From Jatrophihabitans sp. GAS493 (GTDB lineage: Bacteria > Actinomycetota > Actinomycetes > Mycobacteriales > Jatrophihabitantaceae): a DNA stretch of 64,000 nt. Under the pieces are notes generated by a model that worked only from the letters and a program-made list of their open reading frames with translations, searched no databases and had not been told where the DNA came from. Of the stretch, positions 20,391-28,785 are shown piece after piece. Where the stretch lies: positions 62,001 through 126,000 of the forward strand of contig NZ_LT907982.1 of NCBI RefSeq assembly GCF_900230215.1, read 5' to 3'. Both the position numbers and the translations under genes were made by a program. Position 1 is the stretch's first letter, and each line of letters opens with the position of its first letter.

Positions 20391-20456
20391 GTGCTTCAGA
20401 ACTCACGGATGTTTTTTTACGGGTACCGCATCGCGGTCCCCGTCGTTTCCGGCTGA
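20391..20456 (+). CDS. Candidate Phe/Tyr-rich leader peptide of an attenuator
   Basis: A 21-codon ORF starting at GTG 20391 and ending at TGA 20454-20456 reads (M)LQNSRMFFYGYRIAVPVVSG. The run FFYGY (bases 20412-20426) puts two Phe and two Tyr codons in a row just before a stable hairpin (20420-20442) and an intrinsic terminator (20472-20501). A possible promoter, TTGCCT (20355) with CACTAT (20379), would start transcription at about 20391, making this ORF leaderless. This arrangement matches ribosome-mediated attenuation as known for the enteric pheA leader. The downstream gene is chorismate mutase, the first step towards Phe and Tyr. The function is inferred but the layout is directly visible. 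Confidence 0.72.
   Translation: MLQNSRMFFYGYRIAVPVVSG
20420..20442 (+). promoter_or_regulatory. Leader hairpin (pause/1:2 stem) of the attenuator
   Basis: CGGGTACCGC and GCGGTCCCCG pair with one mismatch around an ATC loop. The 5' arm overlaps the two Tyr codons of the leader peptide. A ribosome stalled on Phe/Tyr codons would cover this arm and free GGTCC (20435-20439) to pair with GGGCC (20477-20481) in the terminator, a plausible antiterminator. The alternative pairing was judged by eye only. Confidence 0.5.
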
Positions 20457-20471
20457 ACACTCACCGACAAC

Positions 20472-20501
20472 GCCCCGGGCCACTCGCCCCGGGGCTTTTT
20501 T
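20472..20501 (+). terminator. Intrinsic terminator upstream of chorismate mutase (attenuator)
   Basis: GCCCCGGG (20472-20479) and CCCGGGGC (20488-20495) form a perfect 8-bp stem with an 8-base loop, followed immediately by six T residues. It lies between the leader peptide and the chorismate mutase gene on the same strand, 72 bases before its ATG. No full-size gene lies upstream on this strand that it could terminate, which supports an attenuator role. Confidence 0.85.
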
Positions 20502-20572
20502 CATGTCTGGGGTCGAACCGGCTCGGAGCACCCGCGCATGGGTCCCCATGCATAACTTGGAAGGCAACACCA

Positions 20573-20860
20573 ATGAGCAGCACGACCACCCCGGCCGTCG
20601 AAGTGACCACCATTCCCGCCGTCGATGACATCGACGAGCTGCGCGAGGGCATCGACCGCCTCGACGCGGAGATCGCCCGCCTCGTCAACGAGCGCTCCGG
20701 CCTCTCCCGCCGTATTCAGGCCGCTCGTATGAGCGCCGGCGGCACCCGGGTCGAACTCGGACGCGAGCGCGTGGTCATCGACGGGTACCGCAACGTCCTC
20801 GGCAGTGACGGCGGCGTCCTCGCGGAGGCCGTCCTGCGCGTCTGCCGCGGTGCCCGCTAA
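20573..20860 (+). CDS. Chorismate mutase (AroQ type)
   Basis: 95 residues from ATG 20573 with GGAAGG about nine bases upstream. An upstream in-frame ATG at 20375 would read through the terminator and is not used. It converts chorismate to prephenate, the branch to Phe and Tyr. The helical AroQ fold is visible: DDIDELREGIDRLDAEIARLVNERSGLSRRIQAAR then GRERVVIDGYRNVL. It is the small intracellular form typical of actinobacteria, which in mycobacteria gains activity by complexing with DAHP synthase. A Phe/Tyr leader and terminator precede it. It converges on the response regulator gene with nine bases between stops. Confidence 0.9.
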   Translation: MSSTTTPAVEVTTIPAVDDIDELREGIDRLDAEIARLVNERSGLSRRIQAARMSAGGTRVELGRERVVIDGYRNVLGSDGGVLAEAVLRVCRGAR

Positions 20861-20869
20861 CCGCTGGCT

Positions 20870-21520
20870 TCACAGCATTCGACGGTCGACGGCCCATCTC
20901 GTCAGCTGGTGACGGTTGGACAGCTGCAACTTCCGCAGCACGCTGGAGGCATGGGTCTCGACCGTCTTCACCGAGATGAAGAGCTCGGCGGCCACCTCCT
21001 TGTAGGCGTAGCCGCGGGCCAGCAGCCGAAGTACCTCCAGCTCCCGTGGGGTCAGCTGGTCGATGTCGCTGTCCACCGACGGCACCGACGGGGCGTCGCG
21101 GAAGGCGTCGAGTACGAATCCGGCCAGGCGGGGGCTGAAGACGACGTCGGCGTCGGCCACCCGGCGGACCGCATCGGCCAGCTCCCGGGCATCGATCGTC
21201 TTGGTGACGTAGCCCCGGGCACCGGCCCGGATGATCGCGATCACATCCTCGGCCGCATCGGAGACCGATAGGGCCAGGAACCGGGTATTCGGCCCCTGGC
21301 TCGCGACGCCGGCGATGACGGCCAGTCCCCCGCCGTCGGGCATGTGCACGTCGAGCAGCACCACGTCCGGCTGGGCGGCGACGATCCCGGTGACCGCTTC
21401 GGCCACGGTTCCGGCCTCCCCGACCACCTCGACGCCGGAGTCGACCAGCGAACCCAGCTCGGCCCGGACCCCGGCCCGGAACATCGCGTGATCATCCACC
21501 AGGAACACGGTCGGGCTCAT
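20870..21520 (-). CDS. LuxR-family response regulator
   Basis: 216 residues from ATG 21520-21518; the longer open frame overlaps the kinase gene and lacks support. The receiver domain has acidic DD at residues 9-10, phospho-acceptor Asp57 (VVLLDVHMPDGGG) and Lys in GYVTKT. The C-terminal LuxR/NarL helix-turn-helix runs from TPRELEVLRLLARG to VKTVETHASSVLRKL. It is the output half of a two-component pair with the kinase encoded 100 bases upstream on the same strand. Targets are unknown; the divergent PspC gene is the obvious candidate. Confidence 0.93.
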   Translation of the reverse strand: MSPTVFLVDDHAMFRAGVRAELGSLVDSGVEVVGEAGTVAEAVTGIVAAQPDVVLLDVHMPDGGGLAVIAGVASQGPNTRFLALSVSDAAEDVIAIIRAGARGYVTKTIDARELADAVRRVADADVVFSPRLAGFVLDAFRDAPSVPSVDSDIDQLTPRELEVLRLLARGYAYKEVAAELFISVKTVETHASSVLRKLQLSNRHQLTRWAVDRRML

Positions 21521-21620
21521 CGGGAGATCACCGCCCCCACTCTGTCCCCCGAACGACCGGTCCGGTGATGATTTTCGGGTGCTCGACGGACAAAGCGGGT
21601 GGCGGTGGGGACGGGCGTGC

Positions 21621-22820
21621 TCATCGGGAGACCGGCATCCTGATCGCGACCTCGGTGCCATCGCCAGCGGCACTGCGGATCGTCGCGGTTCCGCCGTGAC
21701 GCTCGACCCGCGCGATGATCGATCCGCGCACCCCCTGGCGGTCGTCGGCCACCTCGTCGAGGGCGAATCCGACTCCGCGATCCCTGACGTAGACGACCAC
21801 ACTGCTCTCCTCAACCTCGGCGTAGAGCGAAACTTCGGTCACCTTCGCATGCTTGGCCGCGTTCTGCAGCGCCTCGCGGGCCGATGCGACCAGGGCCCGC
21901 AGACTATCGTCCAGAGCGGTGTCGCCGACCACCACCGCGTCCACCGTGATCGCATAGGCATCCTCGATCTCGGCCGCGGCGTCGGTGAGAGCCTTGGCCA
22001 GCTGCCCGTACCGCTCGTCCGGGCCGTAGAGCAGGTTGCGCAACTCACGCTCCTGCCCACGGGCCAGCCGGGTGACCTCCCGCGGGGAATTGGCGTTGCG
22101 CTGGATGAGCGCGAGCGTCTGCAACACCGAATCGTGCAGCCTGGCGGCGATCTCGGCCCGCTCCTGGGAGCGGATCCGCTCAGTGCGTTCTGCTCCCAGC
22201 TCAGTGACCATGCCGACCCACCACGGACCGGTGATGAGCCCGATCCCGACCACGGTGACCAGCACCGCCACCAGCCCGTCGCGCATGGCTGAGAAGTCGG
22301 CGCGAGCGATCACCACCACGCAGCCGACGATCACCAGCAGCACGCCGGCGAGCAGGCGCAGCCGCCCGGTCTGGTTGGCAGCGGTGAGGGAGCGGCGCGA
22401 CAGGCTCCACCACTGGGCCCGCTGCGTCTCACTGGCCTGCCGCCAGATCAGCGCCCCTCCGACCAGAGCCAGCACCGACGGCACGAAGAGGCGTCCGAGC
22501 GGCATCGTCCAGACCGTCAAGCCGATCCCGATCGCGCAGGCCACCCCGGCCGCCAGGTAGACCCACCAGCGGGTGCGCTGCTTGGTGCCCGGCGGGGTGG
22601 GGAGAACGATCCAGAAGACGGCGTAGAGGACCGGGCCGAGACCGCCACTGGCGGTGAGGACGACGAAGACGGCTCGAATGGCGACGGCCGACAGCCCCAG
22701 ATGGTCGGCGATCCCACCGGCCACCCCACTGAGGTAGCGATGGTCGGCCCGGCGATACAGCTTGCGCTGCGGTTCGGCCCGCACCGGCCCCGCGGTCTCC
22801 GGCAGCGTTGTCGTCACCAT
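21621..22820 (-). CDS. PspC-domain sensor histidine kinase
   Basis: 399 residues from ATG 22820-22818, with GGGGGCG upstream; a longer start at 22874 is possible. A PspC domain (RADHRYLSGVAGGIADHLG, about residues 23-75) sits at the N-terminus, followed by several membrane helices. The HisKA_3 dimerisation segment has the phospho-acceptor His in AARLHDSVLQTL (about residue 229). The ATPase domain has the N-box ALQNAAKHAKV and DRGVGF and HGG motifs. This PspC-kinase architecture, with a LuxR-type partner, is common in actinobacteria and is thought to sense envelope stress. The PspC protein gene is divergent, 118-130 bases away. Confidence 0.9.
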   Translation of the reverse strand: MVTTTLPETAGPVRAEPQRKLYRRADHRYLSGVAGGIADHLGLSAVAIRAVFVVLTASGGLGPVLYAVFWIVLPTPPGTKQRTRWWVYLAAGVACAIGIGLTVWTMPLGRLFVPSVLALVGGALIWRQASETQRAQWWSLSRRSLTAANQTGRLRLLAGVLLVIVGCVVVIARADFSAMRDGLVAVLVTVVGIGLITGPWWVGMVTELGAERTERIRSQERAEIAARLHDSVLQTLALIQRNANSPREVTRLARGQERELRNLLYGPDERYGQLAKALTDAAAEIEDAYAITVDAVVVGDTALDDSLRALVASAREALQNAAKHAKVTEVSLYAEVEESSVVVYVRDRGVGFALDEVADDRQGVRGSIIARVERHGGTATIRSAAGDGTEVAIRMPVSR

Positions 22821-22950
22821 GTCATGATCGCCCCCATGAGCCGCGCCGCGCATCAGGGATGCGCCCCGAATCACGCGCGCCGAAATCTCAGGGGTAGGTC
22901 AGGGCGTCGCCGGATGTGCCCGACCCGGCTGTGGGTCGATGCTCGTTGCT

Positions 22951-24234
22951 ATGACAGCCATGACTAGCGAAACCGCATCACCGCCACCACCCCCGCCGTC
23001 CCGGCTGCTGCGCCGCAGCGCCGGCAACCGCGTCGTCGCCGGCGTCAGCGGTGGCCTGGGCGAGTACTTCGGCATCGACCCGGTGCTCTTCCGCATCCTC
23101 TTCGCGACCACCGCGTTCTTCGGCGGCGGCGGCATCATCGCCTATCTGGTGGCCTGGCTGGCCATCCCCGAGGCGGGCTCGACCAAGACCGGAATGGACC
23201 GCATCGTCACGGAACTGCGCAACCGGCGGATTCCGGTCTGGGTAGTCGTCACCGCGATCGTGATCGCGGCCTGGATCGGGCTCTTCAGCTGGTGGGCACC
23301 CTGGGGGTTCGGACCGCTGCTCGTCGCCGGCTTCATTCTCTTCGTCGCCTTCCGCCGCAAGGGCGTCGCCAACCGAACACCAATCGCAGCGACAGACGGG
23401 ACGGCTGCACTCGGGACGGCTCCGGATGGGACGGCTCCGGTGAACCTGACCAAGCCGCTGACCCCGCTGACCCCGTCGGATCAGGGCCAGAGCGACCCGA
23501 CCGCCGATCTGACCACCGAGACCCGGGCCTGGTTCGCCGAGTCGCGGGCCGCCTCGCGCCGCCGCCGGCACCGCGCTGCCCCAGTGCGCTGGGCGACTCT
23601 GGGACTGCTCGTCGTGGCGATGGTCGTGCTGTACATAAGCGACCGGGTCAACGGCATCATCCTCCCGGCCTACTTCTGGGTGGCCGGCGCGATCTTGCTG
23701 GGCGGACTCATCGTCGGCGCGATCCTGCGCCGAACGCCCTGGTCGTTGCTCATCCTGGTGCCGCTCGCGCTGCTTGGGCTCATCGCCTTCGGCGGCACTC
23801 GGGCCAGCCTGCACGACGGGATCGGGGTGTACGCCTGGGCCCCCACCAGCTACTCCGAACTGGAGGGCGACTACCGGCTGGCCTTCGGCAAGACCACGCT
23901 GGATCTCACCGAACTTCCTCCCTCGACGGTCGACCGGCACGTCGAGATCACCATGGCCGCCGGTCAGTCCGAGATCATCGTCGGCAGCACGGCCAACATC
24001 CGGGTCAACGCCGACGTCCACTTCGGCAACATAATCCTCACCGGGCCCGGCGCCGACAGCCCGCGGGCCGGCTTCGGCTTCGAGACGACGTCCAAGGGCG
24101 GCGCAGCGATAGCGACGGTGGAGCACAGCGGGGTGAACGTGCATCGCACGATCCAACCGCCGGCGGCCGCCACGGGTGGCGTCATCACCGTTGACGTCCA
24201 GCTCGAAGAGGGGAACATCACCGTCCGGACGTGA
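22951..24234 (+). CDS. PspC-domain membrane protein
   Basis: 427 residues from ATG 22951; ATGs at 22939 and 22960 are alternatives and no ribosome binding site decides. A Pro-rich start is followed by a PspC domain (RSAGNRVVAGVSGGLGEYFG and a paired hydrophobic stretch). Further transmembrane helices (IPVWVVVTAIVIAAWIGLF, ATLGLLVVAMVVLYI and others) lead to a C-terminal beta-rich domain about residues 300-427 with DUF4097-like strands (VEITMAAGQSEIIVGSTANIRV). It likely reports on or stabilises the membrane together with the neighbouring two-component system. Its last 17 bases overlap the convergent amidohydrolase gene. Confidence 0.85.
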   Translation: MTAMTSETASPPPPPPSRLLRRSAGNRVVAGVSGGLGEYFGIDPVLFRILFATTAFFGGGGIIAYLVAWLAIPEAGSTKTGMDRIVTELRNRRIPVWVVVTAIVIAAWIGLFSWWAPWGFGPLLVAGFILFVAFRRKGVANRTPIAATDGTAALGTAPDGTAPVNLTKPLTPLTPSDQGQSDPTADLTTETRAWFAESRAASRRRRHRAAPVRWATLGLLVVAMVVLYISDRVNGIILPAYFWVAGAILLGGLIVGAILRRTPWSLLILVPLALLGLIAFGGTRASLHDGIGVYAWAPTSYSELEGDYRLAFGKTTLDLTELPPSTVDRHVEITMAAGQSEIIVGSTANIRVNADVHFGNIILTGPGADSPRAGFGFETTSKGGAAIATVEHSGVNVHRTIQPPAAATGGVITVDVQLEEGNITVRT

Positions 24235-25693
24235 GCTGGGCGCTGACCCCGACATCGCGTTCATTCACCAGGGCGAGCGCGGCCAGCAGCGGCTGTACCG
24301 CTGGCCGCGCTCGCTCGACCACGCCGGCGAAGTCGCGCCGGAACCCGACCATCAACTCGGCCACCTCGGCCTGCAGGGCGGCTTCGTCAATCGTGGTGGC
24401 GACGCCGTCTCGCAGCACCACCCGGCCGTCGACGACGACGGTCTGAACAGCCCGCCCGGACTCACCGAAGACCACCTGCCTGGTGGCACTGTTGAGTGGG
24501 ACGTAGGCCAGATCGTCCAGCTTTATCAGGGTGATGTCCGCCCGCTGGCCGACCTGCAGCGCCCCGAGGTCGGGTCGCCCGATCGCCCCGGCCCCTTCTG
24601 AGGTGGCGGCCCGCATCGCCGCCGCCGCGTCGATCCCGTCCGGCAGCGGCTCGCGCAGGCCGGTCAGCAGGCACATCGCCTTCATGGCCTGGAACATGTT
24701 GTGCGTGTCGCCGCAGCTGCAATTGTCGCAGCCCAACGCGATCGGAACCCCAGCCCGCTGCGCAGCCGCGATCGGCGCGATCCCACTGCGCAGCTTCATG
24801 TTGCTCACCGGGTTGTGCACGATCGCGCTTCCGGCGCCGGCCACCAGCTCCAGCTCCGCCGGCGTGATCCACACCGCGTGCACCAGGTTCGTCCGGTCAC
24901 TGAGCAGACCGCGATCAGCGAGGTGGCGGATCATGGAGCCGCCGCTGGCCCGGTAGAGATCCCGCGCCCGGGCCGTCTGCACCCGCGTCTCGTAAACGTG
25001 CGTAAAGACCGGCAGATTGTCGTCCTGGCTGAGTGCGGCGATACCGTCAAGCAGTTCATCCGAGCAGCGCTGCGGCCCGGATGGGCTGAGCGCCCAGCTC
25101 CGCAGGCCGGTCGCCGGACGCCGTTTCAGCTGAGCCTGGACGAAGGCCAGCTGCTCCGCCGCCGGGGTGGCGCGCCCCTGCACCCAGGCCAGCGTCTCGG
25201 TCGGGAGGTCGGTTAGGTATGCGGCGATGTCCAATGCCGCCACATCGCGGACGGCGACTGAGAAGACAACGCGAATCCCTAGCTCGGCGTAGGCGTCCAG
25301 GATGATGTCGAGCGTCTGTTCATCGAAGGGGACGAGACTGCACATGTCCTGGATGGTGGTGATTCCGCTGCGCAGACACTCCAGCCCGCTGAGCAGCGTG
25401 CGGGCGCGCAGCTCAGCCGCGGGGCGCCGGCCGAAGTAGGCCGGCTGCGAGTGAAGAGCCCACACATCAAAGGGCATTCGCTCCAGCAGACCCTTGGCCA
25501 GCACGTCGTAGGAGTGGTGATGGGCGTTGACGAAGCCAGGCAACGCGAGCATCCCGGTCGCGTCGACGATCTCGGCCTGCGGCGGCGGCTCGGCGACGAT
25601 CACCCCGTCGGTGATGTGCAGGTCGCGAACCGCAGGCAGGTCGAGGTCGCCGTCGCTGTCCCAGACCCGCGCCCCGACGATGCTGAGACTCAC
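24218..25693 (-). CDS. Amidohydrolase family enzyme (cytosine deaminase / AtzA-like)
   Basis: 491 residues from GTG 25693-25691; the open frame extends upstream into the transporter gene without support. It is a TIM-barrel metallohydrolase of the amidohydrolase superfamily. The N-terminal metal motif is NAHHHSYD. Later ligands and substrate residues are HVYETRVQ, LVHAVWITPAEL, IVHNPVSNMKLRSG and LGCDNCSCGDTHNMF. The set is closest to the 8-oxoguanine deaminase and atrazine chlorohydrolase group, which hydrolyse C-N bonds on ring compounds. It is the last gene of a minus-strand operon with an ABC importer, a cyclase-family hydrolase and a TSUP transporter. The substrate is unknown. Confidence 0.85.
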   Translation of the reverse strand: MSLSIVGARVWDSDGDLDLPAVRDLHITDGVIVAEPPPQAEIVDATGMLALPGFVNAHHHSYDVLAKGLLERMPFDVWALHSQPAYFGRRPAAELRARTLLSGLECLRSGITTIQDMCSLVPFDEQTLDIILDAYAELGIRVVFSVAVRDVAALDIAAYLTDLPTETLAWVQGRATPAAEQLAFVQAQLKRRPATGLRSWALSPSGPQRCSDELLDGIAALSQDDNLPVFTHVYETRVQTARARDLYRASGGSMIRHLADRGLLSDRTNLVHAVWITPAELELVAGAGSAIVHNPVSNMKLRSGIAPIAAAQRAGVPIALGCDNCSCGDTHNMFQAMKAMCLLTGLREPLPDGIDAAAAMRAATSEGAGAIGRPDLGALQVGQRADITLIKLDDLAYVPLNSATRQVVFGESGRAVQTVVVDGRVVLRDGVATTIDEAALQAEVAELMVGFRRDFAGVVERARPAVQPLLAALALVNERDVGVSAQLTSGR

Positions 25694-25719
25694 GGGCGCG
25701 CCCGCACCGCGCGGGGGGA

Positions 25720-26475
25720 TCACGCGGCCAGCATCCGGATCCCGATACCCACCCCGAGCACGACGACGGCCGCCCGCAGCGCCATCGGATTGAGACGCTG
25801 CGCGGCCCGGGCGCCGAGGATGCCCCCCAGGAAGCTGGCCGGGGCGACCAACGCCACCGCCGCCCAATCGACGTGGCCGAAGATGACGAATCCGATCATC
25901 GCCACCGTGTTCACGACGAGCGCCAGCAAGGTCTTGACCCCGTTGAGATGCTGGATATCGGCGTCCAGGCAGAGGGCCAGGACGGCGACCAGGATGATCC
26001 CGAGCCCCCCGCCGAAGTAGGCGCCGTAGATCGAGGCAGCGAAGACACAGGCCAGCAGCGGCCCGCGCCGGTAGTGCCGCTCTCCGGACGCCCGCCGGGC
26101 CAGCGCCCGCGAGATGGCCGGCTGGGCCGCCAGCAGCGCCGTCGCCCCGAGGACCAGGTAGGGGACGAGCACGTGGAAGACCGAAGCCGGCGCGGTGAGC
26201 AGCACGATGGTGCCGACGACGGCACCGGACGCGGCCACCAGCGACAGCAACCGCTGCCGCTCCCAGTCCTGGCGCAGCTCGTGGCGGTAGGAGACGGCCC
26301 CGCTGAGGTAGCCCGGCCAGAGCGCCACGGTATTGGTGACGTTGGCGGTGACCGGACTCAGGCCGGCCACCAGCAGCGCCGGAAAGCTGATGAGGGTGCC
26401 ACCGCCGGCCACTGCGTTCACCGCTCCGCCGGCCAGGCCGGCGACCAGCAGCAGGAGGATGTGTGCGGGGGTCAC
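25720..26475 (-). CDS. TSUP family (TauE/SafE) membrane transporter
   Basis: 251 residues from GTG 26475-26473, which overlaps the stop of the cyclase gene (GTGA). The longer frame lies inside that gene. Seven to eight hydrophobic segments are visible, with the family repeat near the N-terminus (GGAVNAVAGGGTLISFPALL) and again at ASIYGAYFGGGLGIILVAVL. TSUP proteins export sulfite, sulfoacetate or other organic anions, or import them. In this operon it may expel an acid product of the hydrolytic pathway or serve as a second uptake route. This is inference from context. Confidence 0.86.
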   Translation of the reverse strand: MTPAHILLLLVAGLAGGAVNAVAGGGTLISFPALLVAGLSPVTANVTNTVALWPGYLSGAVSYRHELRQDWERQRLLSLVAASGAVVGTIVLLTAPASVFHVLVPYLVLGATALLAAQPAISRALARRASGERHYRRGPLLACVFAASIYGAYFGGGLGIILVAVLALCLDADIQHLNGVKTLLALVVNTVAMIGFVIFGHVDWAAVALVAPASFLGGILGARAAQRLNPMALRAAVVVLGVGIGIRMLAA

Positions 26476-27158
26476 GGGTGCAGCAGCGCGACGGGGCGCA
26501 CCGGGCTCGCGGTACCGCCCTTCATCGGAAGTGGGAGCACCACGAAGGTGAACTCCCGACCGACCAGCCGAGCCAGGTTGTTGAGCTGTTGGACCATCGG
26601 CACTCCCCCGCAGAGGAATGCGGTGTGGGTCGGTTCCCACCACTCCTGCGGGTTGTCGATGGCGATGAGGTCGGTGCAGAAGAGACCGATCCCCTTGTCG
26701 ACCAGCCACTGCGCGCCATCGCTGGTGACGTGCGGACGCTCGGTGAAGAAGTTCTCGCTGCCCCAGTTGACGTCCTGCCCGGTGCGCACGAAGACTGCGG
26801 TGCCGGCGACGATCGGGTGCCCGCTGGCCTCCTCGGCGGCGGCCAGATCCTGCGGTCCGATCGGCTCGTGCGGCCGCTTATGGGTGAGATCGAGTAGATG
26901 CCCCGGAAGCACGAGTCGCTCCAGCGGGACCTGGTCGACGCTCAGTCCGTGTTCGTCGAAGTGCGACGGGGCGTCGAAGTGGGTGCCGGTGTGCTCGCTG
27001 AGCAGCATCATCTTGTTCTGCAGGCCCTGCCGACCGCCGCTGAGCCGGCGCGTCTTCTCGAAGCTGTCCACCGTCCAGAAGGCGGTCACCTCGGCGGCGT
27101 GGCACGGCATACCGGTGTAGAGCGGATGACCGAGGTCGACGATCTCGTCGAAGAACAT
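26472..27158 (-). CDS. Cyclase family hydrolase (KynB / isatin hydrolase-like)
   Basis: 228 residues, ATG 27158-27156 with AGGAGAG directly upstream. The metal-binding signature HxGTHxDxPxHF is intact (SEHTGTHFDAPSHF, about residues 54-67). Members hydrolyse N-formylkynurenine, isatin or related cyclic amides using zinc or manganese. Kynureninase lies 26 kb away at the window edge, but the immediate neighbours are transport and amidohydrolase genes, so I do not call it kynurenine formamidase. It is 27 bases downstream of the ABC fusion gene and coupled to the TSUP gene. Confidence 0.85.
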   Translation of the reverse strand: MFFDEIVDLGHPLYTGMPCHAAEVTAFWTVDSFEKTRRLSGGRQGLQNKMMLLSEHTGTHFDAPSHFDEHGLSVDQVPLERLVLPGHLLDLTHKRPHEPIGPQDLAAAEEASGHPIVAGTAVFVRTGQDVNWGSENFFTERPHVTSDGAQWLVDKGIGLFCTDLIAIDNPQEWWEPTHTAFLCGGVPMVQQLNNLARLVGREFTFVVLPLPMKGGTASPVRPVALLHP

Positions 27159-27185
27159 GTCTCTCCTGATATTCGTTGGGGTTGG

Positions 27186-28694
27186 TTAGAGAACAGCGCC
27201 GGTGAGCGACTGCAGGAATTTTTGGGTGCGCGGTTCCTGTGGATTTCCGAGCACCTCGCCAGGGGGGCCCTCTTCGACGACCTGGCCGTCGGCGATGAAG
27301 ACGACCCGATCGGCCACATCGCGGGCGAAGCGGATCTCGTGCGTCACCACGAGCATGGTCATACCCTCGTCGGCCAGCCGCCGCATGACGCCGAGCACCT
27401 CACCGACCAGTTCCGGATCGAGCGCACTCGTCGGCTCGTCGAAGAGCATCAGGCGCGGGCTGGTGGCCAGAGCTCGGGCAATCGCAACCCGCTGCTGCTG
27501 GCCGCCGGAGAGCTGATGCGGTGCCTTCTGTACGTGCTCGCTCAGCCCCACCGCGTCGAGCAGGCGCAGTGCCGTCTCAGTCGCCCGCTGCGGGGCGGAG
27601 CCATAGACCCGGATCGGCGCCATGCGCACGTTGTCGAGGACGCTGAGGTGCGGGAAGAGGTTGAAGTGCTGGAAAACCATACCGATCCGGGCTTGCGCAC
27701 GGTCTCGGGCCAGTCGGGCCGGCGACGCCTCGGGGCTACCGTCGTCGCGGTAGCCGACACTTCGCCCGCCGACCAGGATGGAGCCACCGTCCAGGGTGTC
27801 GAGATGGTTGATCATCCGCAGCAGCGTGCTCTTGCCGCTGCCACTCGCCCCGATGATCGCGATGACCTCGCCGCGCGCGACCTTGAGGTCGACGCCGTCG
27901 AGAATCTGCCGATCTCCATAGGACTTCTTGGCCCCTTCGATCACCACCAGCGGTTGATGGCTGTTCACGGACGGGACGGTGGCCGCCTCGGTCAGACGCG
28001 CCCCGGGGTTCGCCGGGGGCGTCGGCGGAAGCTTCGTGGCTCGGACGCGATCCAGGCTGGCCCGCCGTTCCAGCCAGAGCTGGACCAGGGCGACCGCAGA
28101 GGTAAGGACGAGGTAGATGACGCCGGAGGCGATGAATACCGGGAAGAACTCGAAGGATTGTGAGGAGAGGTACTGGGTGCGCTGGGTGATCTCGCTGACT
28201 GAGATGACCGAGGCGAGGGAGGTGCTCTTGATGAGATTGATCAACTCGTTGCCGAGACTGGGCAGGATCGCCCGTATCGCCAACGGGAAGACGATCCGGC
28301 GCCGCGTGACCCAGGGTGACATTCCCAGGGCGTCGGCGGCGAGGATCTGGTTGCGATCCACCGCCAGAATGCCGCCACGGATGATCTCGGCGAAGAAGGC
28401 GGCTTCGTTGACGGTGAAGGCGATGATCGCGGTGGGTACCGGCGGGAAGATGATCCCGATCTGGGGAAGCGCGTCGTAGAAGAAGACGAGCTGAAGCAGC
28501 ATCGGGGTGCCGCGGATGATCCACACATAGGTCGCCGCGAGCCAGCGCAGCGGTCTGACCCGGCTCACCCGCATCTCGGCCAGGATCGCCCCGAGTACGA
28601 GCGACCCGATCAGCGCGGCTCCGGCCACCTGCAGGGTGACGATGGCGCCTTGCCACAGGTAGTCGAGCGTGAGGTAGTGCCAGAACTGTTGCAC
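27186..28694 (-). CDS. Polar amino acid-type ABC importer: fused permease and ATPase
   Basis: 502 residues. Residues 1-213 are a HisM/GlnP-type permease with five hydrophobic segments and the EAA loop (AADALGMSPWVTRRRI, about 119-134). A linker of about 35 residues follows, then a full HisP/GlnQ-type ATPase: Walker A GASGSGKST (282-290), Q-loop VFQHFNLF, signature LSGGQQQR, Walker B LMLFDEPTSALD and H-loop VTHE. These parts are usually two proteins; the fusion is in frame with no sign of error. The binding lipoprotein is encoded 156 bases upstream, separated by repeats and a hairpin. Family members import amino acids, opines or related amides. Confidence 0.93.
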   Translation of the reverse strand: MQQFWHYLTLDYLWQGAIVTLQVAGAALIGSLVLGAILAEMRVSRVRPLRWLAATYVWIIRGTPMLLQLVFFYDALPQIGIIFPPVPTAIIAFTVNEAAFFAEIIRGGILAVDRNQILAADALGMSPWVTRRRIVFPLAIRAILPSLGNELINLIKSTSLASVISVSEITQRTQYLSSQSFEFFPVFIASGVIYLVLTSAVALVQLWLERRASLDRVRATKLPPTPPANPGARLTEAATVPSVNSHQPLVVIEGAKKSYGDRQILDGVDLKVARGEVIAIIGASGSGKSTLLRMINHLDTLDGGSILVGGRSVGYRDDGSPEASPARLARDRAQARIGMVFQHFNLFPHLSVLDNVRMAPIRVYGSAPQRATETALRLLDAVGLSEHVQKAPHQLSGGQQQRVAIARALATSPRLMLFDEPTSALDPELVGEVLGVMRRLADEGMTMLVVTHEIRFARDVADRVVFIADGQVVEEGPPGEVLGNPQEPRTQKFLQSLTGAVL

Positions 28695-28739
28695 GGGTTC
28701 TCCAGCAAGAGTGAGCGAATGGGAGTCAGGCGCTTAACC

Positions 28740-28772
28740 GGTCGGCCCGGCGATTGCGGAGCCGGGCCGACC
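28740..28772 (-). terminator. Hairpin between binding-protein and permease genes
   Basis: GGTCGGCCCGG (28740-28750) and CCGGGCCGACC (28762-28772) are perfectly complementary over 11 bp with an 11-base loop. There is no clear T-tract. It lies 46 bases before the permease-ATPase start. Such intercistronic hairpins commonly reduce read-through or stabilise the upstream message so that the binding protein is made in excess; here this is inferred. Confidence 0.6.
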
Positions 28773-28785
28773 GGAGCGTGCTACT

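Noticed and set aside
20375..20572. In-frame upstream extension of chorismate mutase
   Set aside because: It would translate through the promoter and the intrinsic terminator. The ATG at 20573 has a good ribosome binding site and gives the family length.
26472..27158. Kynurenine formamidase (KynB), linked to kynureninase at the window start
   Set aside because: The cyclase motif fits, but the genes are 25 kb apart and this one is embedded in an importer/amidohydrolase operon, so the specific name is not supported.
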